DNA from: TMP-86 sp044226865
GTDB lineage: Bacteria; Pseudomonadota; Gammaproteobacteria; Steroidobacterales; Steroidobacteraceae
Assembly: GCA_044226865.1 (NCBI GenBank)
Contig: JBGAGE010000002.1
Coordinates: 62,001 to 126,000 of the forward strand
DNA length: 64,000 bases
Reading direction: 5' to 3'
The position numbers were made by a program, and so were the translations under genes. Positions within the stretch are counted from its first letter, which is position 1; each line of letters begins with the position of its first letter. Below the pieces are notes generated by a model, which was not told the origin of the DNA, did no database searches, and saw only the letters and a program-made list of their open reading frames with translations. This document shows, piece after piece, positions 45,638-54,587 of the stretch.

Positions 45638-46546
45638 ATGAAACTCGGACTCCTCATTCCCCTGATCAGCCGCTACGCCACGCCTGATTTCATCCGCACC
45701 CTGGGCGTCACGGCAGAACGGCTGCAATTCCAAACCATCTGGGTGGGCGAACATTCGGTGATGTTCGATCAGCAGGATTCCAAGTATCCGATGGCGGAAT
45801 CCCTCGGCACGGACGGGACCATGCTCGGCACGCCGGAGGGCCGCGTGGAACTATGCCCGTTCACCGCGCTTGCCTACCTGGCGGCGATCACCTCCAAGGT
45901 CCGGCTCGGCACCGCCACCATCGTCATGCCGCAGCGTAATCCCGTGTACACCGCGCTCGAGGCCTCCAACGTCGATTGGCTGTCCAAGGGCCGCCTCGAT
46001 CTGGGCGTGGGCGTGGGTTGGTGCAAGGAGGAATTCCAGGTGATGGGCGCGCCCTTCGAGAACCGCGGCGCGCGTTCCGGCGCCTACGTCGAGGTCATGA
46101 AGCGGCTCTGGTGCGACGAGGTCTCGACCTACAAGGACGAGTTCTACGACATGCTGCCCTGCCGCGCCTACCCCAAGCCCATCCAGAAGCCGCACCCGCC
46201 GGTCATCATCGCCGGCCACGTGGCGGCCACGTTCAAGCGCATCGCCGCGCAGGGCGATGGCTGGTGGACCATCGACAACACGCCCGAGCAATTGCAGCCG
46301 CAGCTCGAGCAACTGAAGGCGGAGCTGGCGAAGAAGGGCCGCCAGATGCGGGACCTGAAGTTCGTCGCTTCGCCCTACCCGCACAAGGCGGACCTCGCCA
46401 TGGTGCAGGCTTACGCGGCGCTCGGTGTCACCGAACTGGTGCTGATGGCCTACCCGGACGATCCGAACCAGGTGGAAGGACTGCTCGAGGATCTCGCCCG
46501 CCGATACATGGACCCGGCGGCTCCCGGGATGGCGCGCCTCCGATAA
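45638..46546 (+). CDS. LLM-class flavin-dependent oxidoreductase
   Basis: A 302-residue luciferase-like TIM barrel: MKLGLLIPLISRYATPDFIR, FQTIWVGEHSVMF, SNVDWLSKGRLDLGVGVGWC and KEEFQVMGAPFENRGAR are the standard LLM order, including the RLDLGVGVGW sheet. It probably uses reduced flavin or F420 to oxidise an organic substrate; the TIGR-type sequence GRLDLGVGVG is common to both cofactor groups. It begins with ATG at 45638 following the ribosome site GGAG. Function beyond that is unknown. Confidence 0.9.
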   Translation: MKLGLLIPLISRYATPDFIRTLGVTAERLQFQTIWVGEHSVMFDQQDSKYPMAESLGTDGTMLGTPEGRVELCPFTALAYLAAITSKVRLGTATIVMPQRNPVYTALEASNVDWLSKGRLDLGVGVGWCKEEFQVMGAPFENRGARSGAYVEVMKRLWCDEVSTYKDEFYDMLPCRAYPKPIQKPHPPVIIAGHVAATFKRIAAQGDGWWTIDNTPEQLQPQLEQLKAELAKKGRQMRDLKFVASPYPHKADLAMVQAYAALGVTELVLMAYPDDPNQVEGLLEDLARRYMDPAAPGMARLR

Positions 46547-46715
46547 CACCGGGACGCGCGAGCACGCACGCCGCCCCGCTCGCCGATGCCGCACCACGGT
46601 CAGCGGATGCGGGATAACGCCGTCGGCGCAGCGCAATGGTTGCGGGAACTGGTCGCGGCTGAATAAGCTGCCCCGCAGGGAGTCGGCGCCGTACCGGAAG
46701 CCGCTGGGGAACTCG

Positions 46716-48785
46716 ATGAAGCCATCATTGCTGTGCGCGCTGCTGCTCGCGGCCTGGTCCATTTCCTGCCGTGCCGACGCACCGGCCGCCGCGGCGGCCA
46801 GCAAGGTATTTCAAGCACAGGATGTTTTCGCCCTGCGCTGGGCCTCGGATCCGCAGATGCGTCCGGACGGCAGGGCCGTGGCGTATCTGCTGCAGTCGAA
46901 CGACATCGACACCGATGAGCAACTGCAATCGCTCTGGGTCATGGACCTGGCATCAGGTACGCCAACGCCGCTGGGAACGAAGCCGGGCTTCTACTCATCG
47001 GTGCGGTGGTCCCCGGCCGGCGACCGGCTGGCGTACTTGTTTTCAGATCCCGATGGGCGCACGCGTCTCGTCATCCGCGACATGCGCACCGGGGACACAC
47101 ACATCCTTGCCGACGACGGGCCGACACCGCATGACATCCAATGGTCACCCGACGGCCATTCGATCGCGTTCATCCGCCGGGTCCCCGAGGCAGAGCCCAC
47201 CCTGGGCAAACCTCTGAGCAAGCCGCCGGGCGCGCATTGGGCTGCGCCGCTCAAGGTCAGCAACAAGCTGAATTTCAAGGCGGATGGCCAGGGGTATCGC
47301 GAGCGTGGCTATTCACATGTTTTCGTGATCTCCGCGGACGGCGGCAGCCCGCGCCAGCTCACCTCGGGCAGCTTCGATGAGGCGGGCCCGCTGTCCTGGT
47401 CGCCGGACGGCCGGGAGCTGCTCCTCGCCGCCAACCGCACGCCAGGTTGGGAACGTGAGCCGGTGGATCCCGGCGGGCACGCGCCGATGCGCCTGGCCAT
47501 CCATCGACTGACGCTGGACGATGGACAGTTGACGCCACTGACTCCACTCACCGGCCGCCATCGGGTGGCCGGGTATTCACCCGATGGCAGACGCATCGCC
47601 TTCCTCGGCTTCGAAGACCGCCGGCGCAGCCTGCAGAACATCGAACTGATGGTGATGGACCGGGACGGCAAGAACCTGCGCTCGCTCACCGCCAAGCTCG
47701 ACCGCTCCATCAGCGGCGCTCATTGGGCGCCCGATGGCACGAGCCTCTTCATGACCTACACCGACAAGGGCATCACACGCGCAGCGCGCGTCACCCTCGA
47801 AGGCCGCATCTCGCCGATCGCGGAGGGCCTCGCCGATGGCGCCAACGATGCCCTCGTCCTGCCCTACTCCGGCGGTGAGTTCTCCGTGTCGCGCAACGGC
47901 GTGGTCGCCTATACGGGCGGCGCCACCGATCGCCTGCCGGAGATTTTCGTGGTCCAGGGCGGCAAGCCGCGACGGATCACGCAGGCAAGCGACGCACCGG
48001 CCATCCATTGGGGCGCCACGCAACACCTGCAGGTGAACTCTTCCTTCGATCGGCGGCCGATCGATGCCTGGATGGTCACGCCGCCCGGGTTCGACCCGAA
48101 GAAGAAGTATCCGCTGATCCTCGAGATCCACGGCGGCCCGTACCTGAGCTACGGCCCCTTGCTGTCACTCGAGCATCAACTGTTCGCCGCGGCGGGCTAT
48201 GTGGTGGTCTATGCCAATCCGCGCGGCTCCGCCACCTACGGGGAAGAGTTCGCGAACCTGATCCACGACGATTACCCCAGCCACGACTACGACGACCTGA
48301 TGAGCGCGGTGGACGCGGCCATCGCCACCGGGCACGTCGATTCGGAGAATCTGTTCGTGGCGGGGCATTCGGGCGGCGGTGTTCTCACCGCGTGGATCGT
48401 CGGCAAGACACCGCGCTTCCGCGCCGCCGCCAGCCAGAACCCGATGATCAATTGGAGCAGCGGCGTGCTGACGAGCGACATTGCACACTTCGTTACGCAC
48501 TATTGGTTCGACAAGATGCCGTGGGAGGCGCCGGACAACTATTGGCGCCATTCGCCGCTCTCGCTGGTGGGCAATGTCACGACGCCCACTCTGATGGTGG
48601 CCGGCGCGATCGACGTGCGCACACCGCCGACCGAAGCCCTGCAGTTCTACCAGGCCTTGCAGCTACGGGGGGTTCCCACCGCGCTCGTCGAGATACCCGA
48701 CGCCTATCACCTGCTGACGCGGCCCTCGCAGTTCGCCGCCCGGTCCAATGCGATTCTCGCCTGGTTCGACCGATACCGGCGATGA
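46716..48785 (+). CDS. S9-family (prolyl oligopeptidase/acylaminoacyl peptidase-like) exported peptidase
   Basis: A 689-residue serine peptidase. It has a signal peptide (MKPSLLCALLLAAWSISCRA), a beta-propeller region (about 40-420) with repeated SPDG motifs (WSPDGHS, WSPDGRE), and an alpha/beta hydrolase at about 430-689. The nucleophile is Ser552 in AGHSGGG; the family norm is GGSYGG, so the tyrosine is glycine here. The acid is probably in GAIDVRTPP and the histidine in DAYHLL. It cleaves peptides in the periplasm. It stands alone, with genes on both sides pointing away or following independently. Confidence 0.92.
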   Translation: MKPSLLCALLLAAWSISCRADAPAAAAASKVFQAQDVFALRWASDPQMRPDGRAVAYLLQSNDIDTDEQLQSLWVMDLASGTPTPLGTKPGFYSSVRWSPAGDRLAYLFSDPDGRTRLVIRDMRTGDTHILADDGPTPHDIQWSPDGHSIAFIRRVPEAEPTLGKPLSKPPGAHWAAPLKVSNKLNFKADGQGYRERGYSHVFVISADGGSPRQLTSGSFDEAGPLSWSPDGRELLLAANRTPGWEREPVDPGGHAPMRLAIHRLTLDDGQLTPLTPLTGRHRVAGYSPDGRRIAFLGFEDRRRSLQNIELMVMDRDGKNLRSLTAKLDRSISGAHWAPDGTSLFMTYTDKGITRAARVTLEGRISPIAEGLADGANDALVLPYSGGEFSVSRNGVVAYTGGATDRLPEIFVVQGGKPRRITQASDAPAIHWGATQHLQVNSSFDRRPIDAWMVTPPGFDPKKKYPLILEIHGGPYLSYGPLLSLEHQLFAAAGYVVVYANPRGSATYGEEFANLIHDDYPSHDYDDLMSAVDAAIATGHVDSENLFVAGHSGGGVLTAWIVGKTPRFRAAASQNPMINWSSGVLTSDIAHFVTHYWFDKMPWEAPDNYWRHSPLSLVGNVTTPTLMVAGAIDVRTPPTEALQFYQALQLRGVPTALVEIPDAYHLLTRPSQFAARSNAILAWFDRYRR

Positions 48786-48822
48786 GCGCTTCACGTCATT
48801 GACGAAGGCCTGACGACTCCGC

Positions 48823-49743
48823 TCATCGCCAATCGCTCAGCACGAGTGCATCGGGCAAGAGGTAGCCGGCTGAGTTTCCGCGCTGCATGGCAACGCCGGT
48901 GATCTGCGTGCGAAAGCCGAGTTGGTGAAGCAGCCGATAAGCGGTGTGACAGGATGAGTTCACGCCTGCCATCAGCACGCCGGCGCCGCGCCGGGCAGCA
49001 GCAGCCTCGCACAGGCCGATCAACGACGCGAAGGCCGCCTCGCGTCCCGGCCGCGCTGCGGCAAACTTGAGATAAGCGGCGCCGGTGCCGGCCTCACTGC
49101 CCGCGCCGATGTGGCAAATGGCGAAGGCCGCGATCCGGCCGCCCTCGAGCACCGTGACGATCTCTCCCAACTGTTGATCGAGGAGCGACGCGATTTCACC
49201 GCCCAGGTCGAGCCCTGGAAACACAGCCTCGGTGACATCGCGCGCCTGCACGAGCAATTCCTCCCGGGATCCCCTGAACGCAGGCAGCAACGGCGATTTC
49301 GGCGCCGGCGGCTTCGCCATCAGCGCCGTCAGCCGTTGCGGCCAGAAATCGAACTTCTGGTACAGCGCCAGGTGCTTGGGACTGTGGGGAAAGGTGAACA
49401 GGCCGGCGTGCGGCGTATTCCAGCGGCCGAACGTGCTCATGGTCGCCTCCAGCAGCTGCCGTGCGACGCCCTTGTTCCAAAAATCCGGCCGGATGGTCAG
49501 CGGCCCGAAAAATCCGAAGCTGCCCCAGTTGGCCACACAATTGGAACCGATCAACACATCGCCATCGAACGCACCGAAGACCTCGTGATGATGCGGCGCC
49601 CGCCAACGCGTGCCGATCAGGTCCGCCCCGGCAGCGAACGTCATCGGATCCGGCAATCCCAGGAATGTTCCGAACGCGAGGCGGAAGATGCGGTCGGCCT
49701 CCGCCAGGTCGCGTTCCTGCAAGGCGCGTATCTCGATCGGCAT
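48823..49743 (-). CDS. GNAT-family N-acetyltransferase
   Basis: A 306-residue protein with two GNAT-like halves. The first carries the acetyl-CoA motif FFGPLTIRPDFWNKGVARQL (about 76-95; the usual Q/R-x-x-G-x-G/A is seen as NKGVAR). The second half (about 170-290) lacks the motif and may be a non-catalytic duplication. The substrate is unknown. It is convergent with the S9 peptidase. Confidence 0.85.
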   Translation of the reverse strand: MPIEIRALQERDLAEADRIFRLAFGTFLGLPDPMTFAAGADLIGTRWRAPHHHEVFGAFDGDVLIGSNCVANWGSFGFFGPLTIRPDFWNKGVARQLLEATMSTFGRWNTPHAGLFTFPHSPKHLALYQKFDFWPQRLTALMAKPPAPKSPLLPAFRGSREELLVQARDVTEAVFPGLDLGGEIASLLDQQLGEIVTVLEGGRIAAFAICHIGAGSEAGTGAAYLKFAAARPGREAAFASLIGLCEAAAARRGAGVLMAGVNSSCHTAYRLLHQLGFRTQITGVAMQRGNSAGYLLPDALVLSDWR

Positions 49744-49772
49744 GGTGCTCCTCGGCGCAGGTGCGCCCGGTT

Positions 49773-50387
49773 CTATTTCATCGCCGCGTCGACGAGCGCA
49801 CGGATCATCCAGCGGCGCACCTTGCGCGCCTCGACCTCGTCTATCTGCAGCACGTCATTGAATACGATCCACGACTCGGTGCCGATCACCAGCGCCAACG
49901 CCTTCGTCAGGTGATCGAGCGCCGCCGGCTTGGCCTTGCCGCGCAGGGGCTTGAGCGCCGCCTCGATCAGGGGCGTGCGCCGGTTCTGGCGCGCAGGGGC
50001 GGCTTCATCCTCGCTCCGCAGGCGCAACTGCAGCGAATTCAGGAGCATCATGCGCAAGGCCGGGCCATGCTCCGCCACCACCTTGGCAACCGCCGCGTCG
50101 ACGCGCTCCACGCGCACGGCCGGGCTATCGGTGCATTCGGCATCGAACATCGTGTCCGGATCCGGCATGGCGACATCCAGCGGCGTCTCGACCAGGAGCG
50201 ATTCGATATTCGGGAAATAACGATAGGCCGTGGCGCGTGAGACCAACGCCGCCGCCGCCACCTCGTCCAGGCTGGGCGTGCGGCCCTCCTTGAGCAATCG
50301 CGATGCCGCCTGCAGGAGATCCTTGCGGGTGCGGCGGCGCTGATTCTCGCGTGCGGAGGGTTCGCCCGAAGGCTTGGAGCGGCTCAT
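49773..50387 (-). CDS. TetR-family transcriptional regulator
   Basis: A 204-residue regulator with RRTRKDLLQAASRLLKEGRT, PSLDEVAAAALVSRATAYRY and FPNIESLLVE at residues 15-70, a complete TetR helix-turn-helix. Its start overlaps the stop of the NTF2-like gene in ATGA. A dyad upstream of that gene suggests both are autoregulated. Confidence 0.9.
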   Translation of the reverse strand: MSRSKPSGEPSARENQRRRTRKDLLQAASRLLKEGRTPSLDEVAAAALVSRATAYRYFPNIESLLVETPLDVAMPDPDTMFDAECTDSPAVRVERVDAAVAKVVAEHGPALRMMLLNSLQLRLRSEDEAAPARQNRRTPLIEAALKPLRGKAKPAALDHLTKALALVIGTESWIVFNDVLQIDEVEARKVRRWMIRALVDAAMK

Positions 50388-50806
50388 CCTTCAGGCAATT
50401 GACGCATGATCGCCGGGAAGTCCAGCCAGACGTTCTCGCGCGCGATGGAGCCGTCCTTGGCGAATTCGAACACGTGCAACAAGCGGAACTCCAATGGCCG
50501 TCCGCGGCCCTCGAGGCCAAACGGCCTGCCCACCGCCCTGCCGCGCCACATCGATTCATCAACCATGAAGCGATCACCGTACAGGCGGCGCAAGGGCGTG
50601 ACCTTGCCCTCGCTGAGGTCGGCGAACAAGGTGTCGTAGAAGGGCCGCGCATTCTCGCGGCCATGCGTCGGGCCGCCCGGCCAGCCGACGATGTCGTGCT
50701 CGGCATCCTCGGCCAGTGTTGCCAGCACGCCTGCGACATCGTCGCGCGCCTCGTACTGGAAGTGCTCGTCGATCACACGGTTCATCATCGCAGGTGTCAG
50801 GTGCAT
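50384..50806 (-). CDS. SnoaL/NTF2-like small protein
   Basis: A 140-residue protein with a SnoaL-like alpha+beta barrel: HFQYEARDDVAGVLATLAED, DAEHDIVGWPGGPTHGREN and ARPFYDTLFADL fit the family. It has a ribosome site GGGAGT. It precedes and overlaps a TetR gene; it may be an enzyme (isomerase, hydrolase) or a ligand-binding partner of the regulator. No catalytic residue is evident. Confidence 0.85.
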   Translation of the reverse strand: MHLTPAMMNRVIDEHFQYEARDDVAGVLATLAEDAEHDIVGWPGGPTHGRENARPFYDTLFADLSEGKVTPLRRLYGDRFMVDESMWRGRAVGRPFGLEGRGRPLEFRLLHVFEFAKDGSIARENVWLDFPAIMRQLPEG

Positions 50807-50840
50807 GGCTCACTCCCAAAATGGAATGAGTTTATCTTAA

Positions 50841-50856
50841 TGAGACGATTGTCTCA
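50841..50856. promoter_or_regulatory. Dyad upstream of NTF2-like/TetR operon
   Basis: TGAGAC (50841-50846) and GTCTCA (50851-50856) are reverse complements around GATT, 35 bases before the NTF2-like start at 50806. This form is common for operators of TetR regulators; the TetR encoded in the operon is the obvious candidate. Confidence 0.55.
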
Positions 50857-50908
50857 CGTCAATACATATGTCTCGGGGACCGGTGAGGGGCCCGGGATCG
50901 CGGCCGGC

Positions 50909-52435
50909 TCAGTGCTGGGGGCCCTCCTGTGCGTCCGCAGCATGTGACGCCAGCGTACCCACATGATGACGTCCCTTGAGCGCATACCACAGCAAGCCGG
51001 CGCCCAGGATGACGCCGATGTAGAGGTAGGCGCCCCAGGTGTTGTACCAGGGCAATCCATAGACCGCTTCGCGTGGCCAGGCGAGATTCAGCGCCATGCC
51101 GGCTCCCCAAAGGACGGCGGCAATGTTGACGGGCAGCCCCCACTTCCCCATCGTGAAATATCCGCCCGCCGCGAGGTCCGGCGGCGGCCATTGGCCGCGC
51201 AGGCGCCTGAGCAGGAGCGACCCCGTCACCATGAGATACGCAAGATAGATCATGATCACCGCGATCGAGGTGACCACCGTGAAGATCTTCGGTTGTTCGA
51301 CGTTGAGGACGAGGATCAACGCGGCGATCACGCCGATCACCACCGCGGGCACGATGGGTGTCTGCGTCGCCGCGTTGACGCTGGCCAGCCGCTCGGAAAA
51401 CGGCAGCGCGTTGTCGCGCGCCATCGCGAAGGCGAGGCGGATGGCCGCGGTGTGCACGGCCAGCGCACACACGGTCACCGCCACGACGATACAGACGATG
51501 AACGTTTCCGCGAGCGGCTTCCACATCACCTGTTCGACGATGTACTGCAGGCTACCGTTGCTGCTGGCGATCTGCGGATCCTTCAAGTCCGGCGCCGCCA
51601 GCACGGCGAACATCAGGATGGCGCCGCCGATCACGAACGAGGCGAGGATGGCGCGCAGGATGGCGGAGGGCGCGGTGCGGCGTGGCTCCAGCGTTTCCTC
51701 GCCGAGCGAGCTGGCGGTGTCGAACCCATACATGACGTATCCCGACGCCAGCGAGGCGATGAGGAACGCGCCGAGATATCCCCCGGTTGCGGCATCGCCA
51801 TAGCCATTGGTCGAGAAGAACACGCCGGGTCCGCGCTTGATGTTGACCGCCAGCAGGATCGCAATCAGGCAGGCGGCGATGAGCTCGATGAACACGCCGG
51901 CGCTGTTGATCAACGCCATCAAGCGTACGCCCAGCGCGTTCACCACGGTGGTGAACAGGATCATGCCGGAGCCAAGGATCACCGCGTTGGCAGCAAAATC
52001 CGTCGCGCCCGATCCATCGCCGATGACCTGAAAGCCGCTCCACAGCCGCGGCAGGTTCAGCTGCAACGCGAGCACCACGGCCGACAACGACACGATGGAC
52101 GCGGTGAGCATGAGCCAGCCCGCCGACCAGGCGATCAGCGGACCGCCGGTTTGCTTCGACCAGTTATAGACCGAGCCCGCCACCGGGAATTTGGCGGCGA
52201 GTTCCATGAAGCACAAGGCGACGGCGAGCTGCCCGACCAGCACCATGGGCCATGACCACAGGTAGGCGGGACCGGCCGTGCCGAAGCCAAAGTAGAACAG
52301 CTGGAACGTGCCGGTGAGGATGGAAATGTAGCTGACACCCGCAGCGAAACTGCCGAACTTGCCGATGCTGCGATCCAGCGATTGCCGGTAGCCGAAATGC
52401 TCCATGCCGCTGTCGTGCGGCTTGCTCTCAGGCAT
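50909..52435 (-). CDS. APC-superfamily amino acid permease
   Basis: A 508-residue twelve-helix permease. SFAAGVSYISILTGTFQLFY, FGFGTAGPAYLWSWPMVLVG and MELAAKFPVAGSVYNWSKQ are typical of the amino-acid/GABA permease group related to fungal UGA4/HNM1 transporters. It is divergent from the other permease, with 107 bases between the two starts. Likely substrates are amino acids or GABA. Confidence 0.92.
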   Translation of the reverse strand: MPESKPHDSGMEHFGYRQSLDRSIGKFGSFAAGVSYISILTGTFQLFYFGFGTAGPAYLWSWPMVLVGQLAVALCFMELAAKFPVAGSVYNWSKQTGGPLIAWSAGWLMLTASIVSLSAVVLALQLNLPRLWSGFQVIGDGSGATDFAANAVILGSGMILFTTVVNALGVRLMALINSAGVFIELIAACLIAILLAVNIKRGPGVFFSTNGYGDAATGGYLGAFLIASLASGYVMYGFDTASSLGEETLEPRRTAPSAILRAILASFVIGGAILMFAVLAAPDLKDPQIASSNGSLQYIVEQVMWKPLAETFIVCIVVAVTVCALAVHTAAIRLAFAMARDNALPFSERLASVNAATQTPIVPAVVIGVIAALILVLNVEQPKIFTVVTSIAVIMIYLAYLMVTGSLLLRRLRGQWPPPDLAAGGYFTMGKWGLPVNIAAVLWGAGMALNLAWPREAVYGLPWYNTWGAYLYIGVILGAGLLWYALKGRHHVGTLASHAADAQEGPQH

Positions 52436-52542
52436 GTGTCATAACCCCCATTTTGGCGGCTAGTTTCAACCAACCGCCGTCATCGTTCAATCGCCCCGCC
52501 TCGGCAAGAGCCCGCTGTTGGCCGGGCATGTATACTGCGGCG

Positions 52543-53967
52543 ATGAGCCAACCTAACACGAATGCGGTCCAGGACTCCCCTTCCTTAAGCCAGTCCCTGC
52601 GGCCGCGCCATGTGGCCATGATCACCATCGGCGGCATCATCGGCGCCGGACTGTTCGTCGGCAGCAGCGTCGCCATCGCGGCGGCCGGCCCGGCCATCAT
52701 CATCAGCTACGTGCTTACCGGCGTGCTGGTGCTGCTGGTCATGCGCATGCTCGGCGAGATGGCGGTCGACATGCCCCAGGTGCGCTCGTTCACCGAGTTC
52801 ACGCGTGCGGCGCTGGGCAATTGGGCCGGGTTTTCGGTGGGATGGTTGTACTGGTATTTCTGGGCCGTCGTCATTCCCGTGGAGGCCATCGCGGGCGCCG
52901 TGATCATCCAACACTGGCTGCCCCTGCCGGGTTGGCAGATCGGCTGCGCGCTCATGCTGCTCATGACGGCCGTCAACCTGATGTCGGCACGTGCGTACGG
53001 CGAGTTCGAGTTCTGGTTCTCCTCGATCAAAGTGGCCGCCATCCTGGTGTTCATTTTCGTCGTCGGCGCGCACGCCTTCGGCTTCCGCTCCGACGGCGGC
53101 GCCACGTTCGGCACCCTCGTGAATAACGGCGGCTTCGCACCCAAGGGCTGGTTCGCCGTGCTCGCGGCGGTGACCACGGTGATCTGGTCGATGATGGGCG
53201 CCGAGGTGGTCACCATCGCGGCGGCGGAATCGCCCGAGCCGGCCAAGGCCGTGGCACGCATGACCTCCACCATCGTCAGCCGCATCCTCATCTTCTACGT
53301 GTGTTCGATCTTCGTGATCCTGAGCACCGTGCCATGGACGCAGGTCGTTCCGGGCCAGTCACCGTTCACGCTGGCGCTCGATGGCATCCATTTCCCCTAT
53401 GCCAGCGAGTTCATGTCGGCGGTGATCCTGACGGCGGTGCTGTCCTGCCTGAACTCCTCGTTCTACGTGGCCTCGCGCGTGCTGTTCGTGCTGGCCAGCA
53501 AGGGCGATGCACCCCGCTGGCTGGTGAAGACCAATGCCCGCCACGTGCCCGCACGCTCGGTGATGCTGGCAAGCGTCATCGGCTTCGCCGGCGTGGCCGC
53601 CCACGCCCTCTCCCCCAATGGACTGTTTGCCTTCCTGGTGAACGCCTCCGGTGCCATCATCGCCATCATCTATCTGTCCATCGGCGTGTCGCAGGTTCGC
53701 ACGCGCAAGATGCGCGAACGCGCCGGCGGCCCGCCGCCGACGCTCCCCATGTGGTGTTTCCCGTGGCTGAGCTACGTGGCCATCGTCGGCATGGCCATGG
53801 TGCTGATCGCGATGGCCATCATGCCCTCGCATCGCGCGGAGTTCTGGACCAGCACGATCTCGATCGGCGCCGTACTGCTTGCCTATCGCGTGTTTCGATA
53901 TGGCCGTGATGGCTCCAAGACGGCCGGCCAGACGGCGAAGTCAGGCGCCCGGCTGCCGCAGACCTGA
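52543..53967 (+). CDS. APC-family amino acid permease (GabP/AnsP-like)
   Basis: A 474-residue permease of the AAT family, starting at ATG 52543. SQSLRPRHVAMITIGGIIGA, GLFVGSSVAIAAAGPAI and MLGEMAVDMPQVRSFTEFTR are hallmark sequences of GabP, CycA and their relatives. The twelve helices follow. It overlaps the end of the following GNAT gene by 27 bases, tail to tail. Substrate may be GABA, or an aromatic or basic amino acid. Confidence 0.93.
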   Translation: MSQPNTNAVQDSPSLSQSLRPRHVAMITIGGIIGAGLFVGSSVAIAAAGPAIIISYVLTGVLVLLVMRMLGEMAVDMPQVRSFTEFTRAALGNWAGFSVGWLYWYFWAVVIPVEAIAGAVIIQHWLPLPGWQIGCALMLLMTAVNLMSARAYGEFEFWFSSIKVAAILVFIFVVGAHAFGFRSDGGATFGTLVNNGGFAPKGWFAVLAAVTTVIWSMMGAEVVTIAAAESPEPAKAVARMTSTIVSRILIFYVCSIFVILSTVPWTQVVPGQSPFTLALDGIHFPYASEFMSAVILTAVLSCLNSSFYVASRVLFVLASKGDAPRWLVKTNARHVPARSVMLASVIGFAGVAAHALSPNGLFAFLVNASGAIIAIIYLSIGVSQVRTRKMRERAGGPPPTLPMWCFPWLSYVAIVGMAMVLIAMAIMPSHRAEFWTSTISIGAVLLAYRVFRYGRDGSKTAGQTAKSGARLPQT

Positions 53968-54456
53968 TGCGAGCAGCGCGACGACGCGGCCATCCGACAC
54001 CGACAGGCGCTGCAGCTCCATGAAGCCCACCCGTTGATGGAATGCCATCGAAGCAGGATTGGGTGGCTCCAGATTCACTTCACAGCAGATAGGGCGGACC
54101 GGCAAACCGGCCACCCCTGTCGCCAGCGCTTCGTACAGACGCCCGGCCACCCCCATGCGTCGGCACCCTTGGCTGACGGCCAACTGATCGACATACAGGA
54201 AAGGATCGCGAAGCACCTGCCGCAGGGCGCGAAACTCCTCACCGTCGTAGGCCGACAGCGAATCGAACACGATGACGTACCCCAGCACTTCGCCACCCTG
54301 ATCAGCCACGATCAGCCTGCCATCCAAGCTCACCAGCCGCCTCAGTTCCCCGGCATCCAGGGCGACGATGCCCGGCCTTCCCTGTTCGTTGATCATGAGA
54401 ATCGAGCCAAAATCCTCGGGCCGCGCGGCTCGCACACGGATCAACTCAGGTTGCAT
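53941..54456 (-). CDS. GNAT-family N-acetyltransferase
   Basis: A 171-residue GNAT protein: LIRVRAARPEDFGSILMINE, YVDQLAVSQGCRRMGVAGRL (the acetyl-CoA motif QGCRRMGVAG, about 100) and NPASMAFHQRVGFMELQRLS place it in the family. The ATG at 54456 is used; longer open frame has no GNAT homology. It ends within the last bases of the permease gene, convergent with it. Substrate unknown. Confidence 0.88.
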   Translation of the reverse strand: MQPELIRVRAARPEDFGSILMINEQGRPGIVALDAGELRRLVSLDGRLIVADQGGEVLGYVIVFDSLSAYDGEEFRALRQVLRDPFLYVDQLAVSQGCRRMGVAGRLYEALATGVAGLPVRPICCEVNLEPPNPASMAFHQRVGFMELQRLSVSDGRVVALLASGLRQPGA

Positions 54457-54587
54457 GCCATGCTCGCAGGGTGGTTTGTGACGACATCGTACATGAGGGA
54501 GAATGCCGCATCCGCGGGGCCGTCTGGGGAACGCGACAAGACGGACAGCTGGCCCGGCGTCCACCGACACACGCAAGAAGGATTCAA

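Noticed and set aside
50963..52255. Plus-strand frame of about 430 codons opposite the APC permease
   Set aside because: Antisense to a clear permease; no protein motifs.
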